From Steroidobacteraceae bacterium (lineage in GTDB: Bacteria; Pseudomonadota; Gammaproteobacteria; Steroidobacterales; Steroidobacteraceae): 35,793 bases of DNA. The notes under the pieces were generated by a model. That model searched no databases. It saw nothing but the letters and a program-made list of their open reading frames with translations, and was not told the DNA's origin. Below are positions 32,132 through 35,793 of the stretch, piece after piece. The translations under genes and the position numbers were made by a program. How positions within the stretch are numbered: position 1 is the first letter of the stretch; each line of letters begins with the position of its first letter. The stretch is taken from positions 1 to 35,793 of the forward strand of contig DAIDVO010000112.1 in the NCBI GenBank assembly GCA_027456085.1, read 5' to 3'.

Positions 32132-34207
32132 TCATTCCTCCGTCAGTCGGATCAGTGCATCGACCGCTTGAGCGCCGCATCCCGCGGGACGCACGATCAG
32201 CGGATTGACATCCATTTCCACGAGCCGGTCTCGATGCGCCGCCGCGTAATGCGCGATACCGATCGCGGCGCCGACGAGCGCGCCGATGTCGGCCGCCGGC
32301 TTGCCGCGCAAGCCCTCGAGCAGGCGCCAGATCCGCAAGCGCCGCAGGCCGGCTTCGATGGATTCGGCTGTCCATGGCGGCAGCAAGCTCACCGTATCGG
32401 CCATGAGCTCCGCGAGAACGCCGCCGGCGCCGAGCACGAGCACTTGACCGAATTGCGGATCGACGATGACGCCGATCAGCATCTCGGCGACGCCGTCGGC
32501 GATCATTTCCTCGACGAGCAGCGATTGGGACAGCGCCCCGAGGCGCTCGGCCGCCGCCGCAGCGTAGGCGGCGTTGTTGATGCCGAGTACGACGGCGCCT
32601 AGCTCGGTCTTGTGTTCAAGCTGGCTGCCCACGGCCTTGATGACGACCGGAAACCCGAGCGAGGCGGCGGCGCCGGCCGCGGCGGATGGCGCCGCCAGTA
32701 CGCTTCGCGGGACGGCGACGCCGAATTGCGCGAGCGCCGCCTTGCCTTCATATTCCGTCCAGGTGCGCGTGCGCAGGCCGGCCTCAGCGGGACTGCGCGC
32801 CGGCCATAGAGGCTCGGGGGCAAGTCCGCCGCGCCATGCCTGGCCGACCGCGCCGGCGAGCGCCAGAGCCTCCAATGCCTCGCGCTGTCCCTGCAGCGGC
32901 ACGACACCGCCGCTCTGGCAGCGGGCGCGAATCCTCGCGCCCAGGGTCTCCGGCAGCGAGGCGATCAATGCGGCGCGGGTCGCGGCGCCGCGCGCCGACT
33001 CGATGAACACGTCGATGACCGCATCGAATGCGGCCGTATCGGCTTCCCCGTCGGGCGGGCAATCGAGCATGAAGCCGGCCGCGTCATAGCCGCTGTCGAG
33101 AACCGCCGCAAATACCTTGCGCAACGCGGGAGGGTCGAACCAGAGATACGTATGGATATCGAAAGGGTTCGCGACCGTGACCCGATCGCCCAACAGCCCG
33201 TGCAGTACGGCCGCCTGCGGCGCCGGAATCGGTGCGAAGTCCAGCGCGAGATCGCGCGCAACATCGGCGGTCATCGCCATGTCGCCGCCGGAAGCGCCCA
33301 TCACGAGGACCTTGCCGCCGCCGATCGGTCCACCGGCGTGGAAGACCTTGAGCGTCTCGCAGAGCGTGCCCAAGGTTTCGCAGCGCGCGAGTCCCGCTTG
33401 GCGGCAGAACGCGTCGAATATCGCATCGGCGCCGGCGAGCGCCCCGGTATGGCTGTGCGCGGTGCGCGCCGCCGCCGCGGTGCGTCCCGATTTGATGACC
33501 GCAATCGGTTTGCCGACGGCGCGCGCGCGCGCCGCGGCCTCGGCAAAGCGGCGCGGATCGCGGATGCCTTCGAGATACAAGCCGAACGCGCTGACGCGCG
33601 GATCGTCGCAGAGAATGTCGATCAAATCCTCGACGGCGATGCGGGTCTGGTTGCCGACCGTGAACAGATAGCCGATCGGCAGCGAGCGGTCGTTGAACAT
33701 CAGGGTCAGTGCGATCGTGCCGCTCTGGCAAATCAGCGCGACGCCGCGCTCGGGGGTTGCGCCGACGACCTGGTCCGGCATCATGGCGACGCGGTCGAAA
33801 TAATTCACGAAACCGTAGCAGTTGGGCCCGAAGAAGGGCAGGGCGTCCGCGCTCTTTTCGAGCTCGCGCGTGAGCAGCGCGCCCTGGTCGGTGCCGGTCT
33901 CCGAAAACCCGGAACTGAAGCAAACGAACCCGCCGGCCCCGCGGCGCGCGAGCGCTGCGGCGACCGCCGGCGCCTCATGGTTAGGCACCGCGAGAAAAGC
34001 CGCGTCCGGCGGCCCGGGAAGCGCATCGACCGAACGGTAGTACGTCCTCGACGCGGTCGACGGCTTGCTCGGGTGCACGCGCCAAATCGTCCCGCCGAAG
34101 CCTATCGCCGTGCAGCCTGCGGCGACCGCGTCGGTCCAGGCGCCGGCTCCGATCAGCGCGATGCTGCGCGGTGCGATCAGGCGGCGGATGGCGGCTGGCT
34201 CTGCCAC
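32132..34207 (-). CDS. ADP-forming acyl-CoA synthetase (acetate-CoA ligase ADP-forming superfamily)
   Basis: A 691-residue single-chain enzyme. An N-terminal CoA-binding Rossmann domain (RLIAPRSIALIGAGAWTDAV) is followed by a succinyl-CoA-synthetase-like domain (CQSGTIALTLMFNDRSLPIG; the conserved HSHTGALAGADAIFDAF; GGKVLVMGASGGDMAMTADV). A C-terminal ATP-grasp domain (GFPVVIKAVGSQLEHKTELG, LVEEMIADGVAEMLIGVIVD, GAGGVLAELMADTVSLLP, LVEMDVNPLIVRP) completes it. Such enzymes form an acyl-CoA with ATP giving ADP and phosphate. Here it may activate gamma-butyrobetaine, taking the role filled elsewhere by AMP-forming CaiC-type ligases or CoA transferases. It starts three bases after the thioesterase stop. 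The substrate is inference only. Confidence 0.85.
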   Translation of the reverse strand: MAEPAAIRRLIAPRSIALIGAGAWTDAVAAGCTAIGFGGTIWRVHPSKPSTASRTYYRSVDALPGPPDAAFLAVPNHEAPAVAAALARRGAGGFVCFSSGFSETGTDQGALLTRELEKSADALPFFGPNCYGFVNYFDRVAMMPDQVVGATPERGVALICQSGTIALTLMFNDRSLPIGYLFTVGNQTRIAVEDLIDILCDDPRVSAFGLYLEGIRDPRRFAEAAARARAVGKPIAVIKSGRTAAAARTAHSHTGALAGADAIFDAFCRQAGLARCETLGTLCETLKVFHAGGPIGGGKVLVMGASGGDMAMTADVARDLALDFAPIPAPQAAVLHGLLGDRVTVANPFDIHTYLWFDPPALRKVFAAVLDSGYDAAGFMLDCPPDGEADTAAFDAVIDVFIESARGAATRAALIASLPETLGARIRARCQSGGVVPLQGQREALEALALAGAVGQAWRGGLAPEPLWPARSPAEAGLRTRTWTEYEGKAALAQFGVAVPRSVLAAPSAAAGAAASLGFPVVIKAVGSQLEHKTELGAVVLGINNAAYAAAAAERLGALSQSLLVEEMIADGVAEMLIGVIVDPQFGQVLVLGAGGVLAELMADTVSLLPPWTAESIEAGLRRLRIWRLLEGLRGKPAADIGALVGAAIGIAHYAAAHRDRLVEMDVNPLIVRPAGCGAQAVDALIRLTEE

Positions 34208-34210
34208 GAA

Positions 34211-34699
34211 CTATCGGCGCCGAATTTCGATCTTTCGCGACTGCGGCAATCCCGCATCGGTGCCGGCGGCCGCGCTGCGCAGCTCGAGGAGCCGCTGCTC
34301 GGCCGGCGGCGGAAACGGCGCGCTCGCCGGAGCGGCGCCTTGCATCACGTGCAGCAGCATCGCTTCCGCGACCGCGACCGGTTCGGCGACGCGCGCACAG
34401 GTGAACACGCCGCGCGCATGGATGCGCTTCTGATCGCAGTCCAACACGGCGATCTGCACGGCGAGATCATCGGATGCCTTGACCTCGCGAAGATAATGGA
34501 TGTGGGTTTCGAGCGTATACAGCGTGCAGTGCGTGCGCTTGCGGTAGGCTTCGTCGAGGCCGAGCTGATCCATGAACTCGTCGATCGCCGAGCTGAAGAC
34601 GACGCCGTAGTAGGCGTCGCGCAAATGGCCGTTATAGTCGATCCAATCGGCCGCGATCGCGGTCCGATACGGAGATAATTCGCCCGCATTCGCGCTCAA
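34211..34699 (-). CDS. Betainyl-CoA thioesterase-like hotdog protein
   Basis: Single hotdog domain of 162 residues. AIAADWIDYNGHLRDAYYGV contains the D-Y-N-G-H-L-R-D motif of the 4-hydroxybenzoyl-CoA/betainyl-CoA thioesterase branch, and CTLYTLETHIHYLREVKASD and EAMLLHVMQG follow. In Pseudomonas a similar gene lies beside carnitine dehydrogenase and the dehydrocarnitine cleavage enzyme and releases glycine betaine from betainyl-CoA. No ATG is available. I chose TTG 34699, which has GAGGG eight bases upstream; TTG 34714 overlaps the preceding stop (TTGA). A second hotdog domain sits in the carnitine dehydrogenase fusion, so this copy could also hydrolyse carnitinyl-CoA. Confidence 0.83.
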   Translation of the reverse strand: MSANAGELSPYRTAIAADWIDYNGHLRDAYYGVVFSSAIDEFMDQLGLDEAYRKRTHCTLYTLETHIHYLREVKASDDLAVQIAVLDCDQKRIHARGVFTCARVAEPVAVAEAMLLHVMQGAAPASAPFPPPAEQRLLELRSAAAGTDAGLPQSRKIEIRRR

Positions 34700-34710
34700 C
34701 GGCGTCGCCC

Positions 34711-35610
34711 TCAACGCAGTTTCAGCCGTTCGCGCGCCTCGGCGGCGCTCAAAGCGCGCGCGCCCATCGCCTCGATGATCGTGCGCGCCTTTTGCACGAG
34801 CTGCGCGTTGCTCGCGTATACGCCCTTGCTGAGGTAGAGGTTGTCCTCGAGGCCGACGCGCACGTTGCCGCCCATCAGCACCGCTTGGGCGACCCAGGGC
34901 ATTTGCATGCGGCTGATCGCGAAAGTACCCCAATTGCAATCCGGCGGCAGCGCATTGACCATCGCGAGGAGATGACCGACGTCCGCCGGCACGCCGTACG
35001 GTATCCCCATGCACAGTTGGATCAGCGCGGGGGATTCGAGCAATCCTTCCTTGACCAGCTGCTTCACGAACCAGAGATTGCCGGTATCGAATACCTCGAG
35101 CTCCGGTTTGACGCGAAGATCCTTGAGGATCGCTGCGCCCTTGCGCAGGTAGTTCGGCGTCGAGACGTAGGCGCGGTTGCCGTCGCCGAAGTTCAGGCTG
35201 CCGCAATCCAAGGTGGCGATGTCCGGCCGATATAGGCCCTCGGCGCACAGGTCGATCACATGGCGCATGCGGTCCTCCTGGCTCACGAAGTAGCTGCCCG
35301 GGCCGGGGGTATCCTCAAGCCCCTTGTCGCCGACGACGATGTACCCGCCCATGCCGCAGGTGAGATTCACGATCACGTCGACCTTGCTCTCGCGAATGCG
35401 CTTGACGACCTCGCGGTAATGGCGCGTCGCCATGCTGAACGCGCCGGTATCCGGATCACGCACGTGAATGTGCACGATCGCGGCCCCGGCTCCGGCGGCG
35501 GCGATGCAGGCGGCGGCGATTTCCGCCGGCGTCACCGCGCAGTGCGGGCTCTTCGTCACTTTGCTGTCGTCGCCCGTGACGGCGCACGAGATGATGACAT
35601 CATGATTCAT
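34711..35610 (-). CDS. BKACE (DUF849) protein, candidate 3-dehydrocarnitine cleavage enzyme
   Basis: Beta-keto acid cleavage enzyme, 299 residues. Family members condense a beta-keto acid with acetyl-CoA to give acetoacetate and a new acyl-CoA; with 3-dehydrocarnitine the product is betainyl-CoA. Metal ligands are visible as His47 and His49 in AAIVHIHVRDPDTG and Glu255 in VRVGLEDNLYLSKG. IATLDCGSLNFGDGNRAYVS, PELEVFDTGNLWFVKQLVKE and CMGIPYGVPADVGHL are typical of the CdhC-type group next to carnitine dehydrogenase in Pseudomonas. AAGG precedes the ATG at 35610 with seven-base spacing. It is the first gene of the minus-strand operon. Confidence 0.88.
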   Translation of the reverse strand: MNHDVIISCAVTGDDSKVTKSPHCAVTPAEIAAACIAAAGAGAAIVHIHVRDPDTGAFSMATRHYREVVKRIRESKVDVIVNLTCGMGGYIVVGDKGLEDTPGPGSYFVSQEDRMRHVIDLCAEGLYRPDIATLDCGSLNFGDGNRAYVSTPNYLRKGAAILKDLRVKPELEVFDTGNLWFVKQLVKEGLLESPALIQLCMGIPYGVPADVGHLLAMVNALPPDCNWGTFAISRMQMPWVAQAVLMGGNVRVGLEDNLYLSKGVYASNAQLVQKARTIIEAMGARALSAAEARERLKLR

Positions 35611-35647
35611 GGCGTTACCTTATGGGTTCTATGAATGGCAGGTCCGG

Positions 35648-35676
35648 ATTATATTATCTTGATGATAATAATTAAA
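35648..35676 (-). promoter_or_regulatory. Promoter of the BKACE operon with an operator-like dyad
   Basis: On the minus strand, TTTAAT (35676-35671) and a perfect TATAAT (35653-35648) are separated by 17 bases. The spacer is filled by the inverted repeat ATTATC-TTGAT-GATAAT (35653-35669), touching the -10. A repressor bound there would exclude RNA polymerase. The BetI-like regulator in the same locus is the natural candidate. Confidence 0.6.
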
Positions 35677-35690
35677 CCAGGCCGGCCTGG
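35665..35690 (-). terminator. Palindromic hairpin ending the right-edge gene
   Basis: CCAGGCCGGCCTGG (35677-35690) is a perfect 14-bp palindrome that can form a 5-bp stem with a CCGG loop. On the minus strand it is followed by TTTAATTATTAT, so it may terminate the gene whose stop is at 35700-35702. Confidence 0.45.
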
Positions 35691-35699
35691 AATCAGCGC

Positions 35700-35793
35700 C
35701 TAAGCGGCCGCGCGGCCGTGTCGGCCGCCGGCGAGCGCCTGTATGATCTGCTGCTCGCCGCAGACGCCGAGGATCCGTCCCTCGGACGCCAGC
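35700..35793 (-). CDS. 3' end of a gene, possibly the CBS tail of a betaine/carnitine ABC ATPase
   Basis: Only the last 30 codons are visible on the minus strand, ending in TAG at 35702-35700: L-A-S-E-G-R-I-L-G-V-C-G-E-Q-Q-I-I-Q-A-L-A-G-G followed by a basic tail. The pattern x-E-G-R-I-L-G-V-x-x-x-x-x-I-x-x-A-L resembles the end of a CBS domain, as at the C-terminus of ProV/OpuAA-type glycine betaine ATPases. Such a transporter gene would suit a carnitine locus. The fragment is too short for a firm call. Confidence 0.45.
   Translation of the reverse strand, partial: LASEGRILGVCGEQQIIQALAGGRHGRAAA

Noticed and set aside
1-35793. Mobile elements, CRISPR arrays or prophage
   Set aside because: No transposase, integrase, regularly spaced repeat or phage structural gene was found; gene order looks chromosomal throughout.

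Overview
The window is a GC-rich chromosomal segment that most likely comes from a gammaproteobacterium outside the well-studied families. The main reason is the order uvrC, pgsA, tRNA-Gly(GCC), tRNA-Cys(GCA), tRNA-Leu(UAA), which is the order seen in Escherichia coli and relatives. A complete system I cytochrome c maturation operon and a PurB of the E. coli type agree with this. I see no insertion sequence, phage gene or CRISPR array. Coding density is very high, many genes overlap by 1 to 4 bases, and most long opposite-strand open frames are GC-driven shadows.

Layout. 1-3975: partial purB (minus), divergent from fumC, a NudL-type Nudix hydrolase and mazG. 4007-7138: an ALDH7-type aldehyde dehydrogenase (minus), divergent from a class II (plant-type) DAHP synthase. 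7139-7582: the only long gap, holding an AT-rich island and then a promoter, several hairpins and a very strong intrinsic terminator; I read it as an unidentified structured RNA or a leader. 7583-11259: family 5 uracil-DNA glycosylase, uvrC, pgsA and three tRNA genes. The tRNA-Leu(UAA) gene is inverted and split by a 241-nt group I intron. 11372-18049: ccmABCDEFGHI, all nine genes touching or overlapping, followed by a long (VLCAD-like) acyl-CoA dehydrogenase. 19764-23598: a secreted CAP/SCP-domain protein, a polytopic membrane protein, a two-CBS-domain protein and an APC-family amino acid or polyamine transporter, with two pairs of convergent genes overlapping tail to tail. 23683-27955: two class III aminotransferases and a PuuC-like aldehyde dehydrogenase.

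28051-35793 appears to be a quaternary-amine catabolic locus. It encodes an L-carnitine dehydrogenase fused to a hotdog thioesterase domain, a BetI-like TetR regulator and an acyl-CoA dehydrogenase on the plus strand. On the minus strand are a CaiD-like crotonobetainyl-CoA hydratase, an ADP-forming acyl-CoA synthetase, a stand-alone betainyl-CoA-type thioesterase and a BKACE (DUF849) dehydrocarnitine-cleavage enzyme. Together they can be drawn as gamma-butyrobetaine to its CoA ester, crotonobetainyl-CoA, carnitinyl-CoA, L-carnitine, 3-dehydrocarnitine, betainyl-CoA and glycine betaine. The upstream aminotransferases, aldehyde dehydrogenase and transporter may feed this route or serve separate polyamine/GABA catabolism. 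The steps are inferred from family membership and context.

The most unusual items are the group I intron in tRNA-Leu(UAA), the unidentified terminated RNA before the uracil-DNA glycosylase, and the compact butyrobetaine/carnitine locus with an operator-like dyad between the -35 and -10 of its minus-strand promoter.
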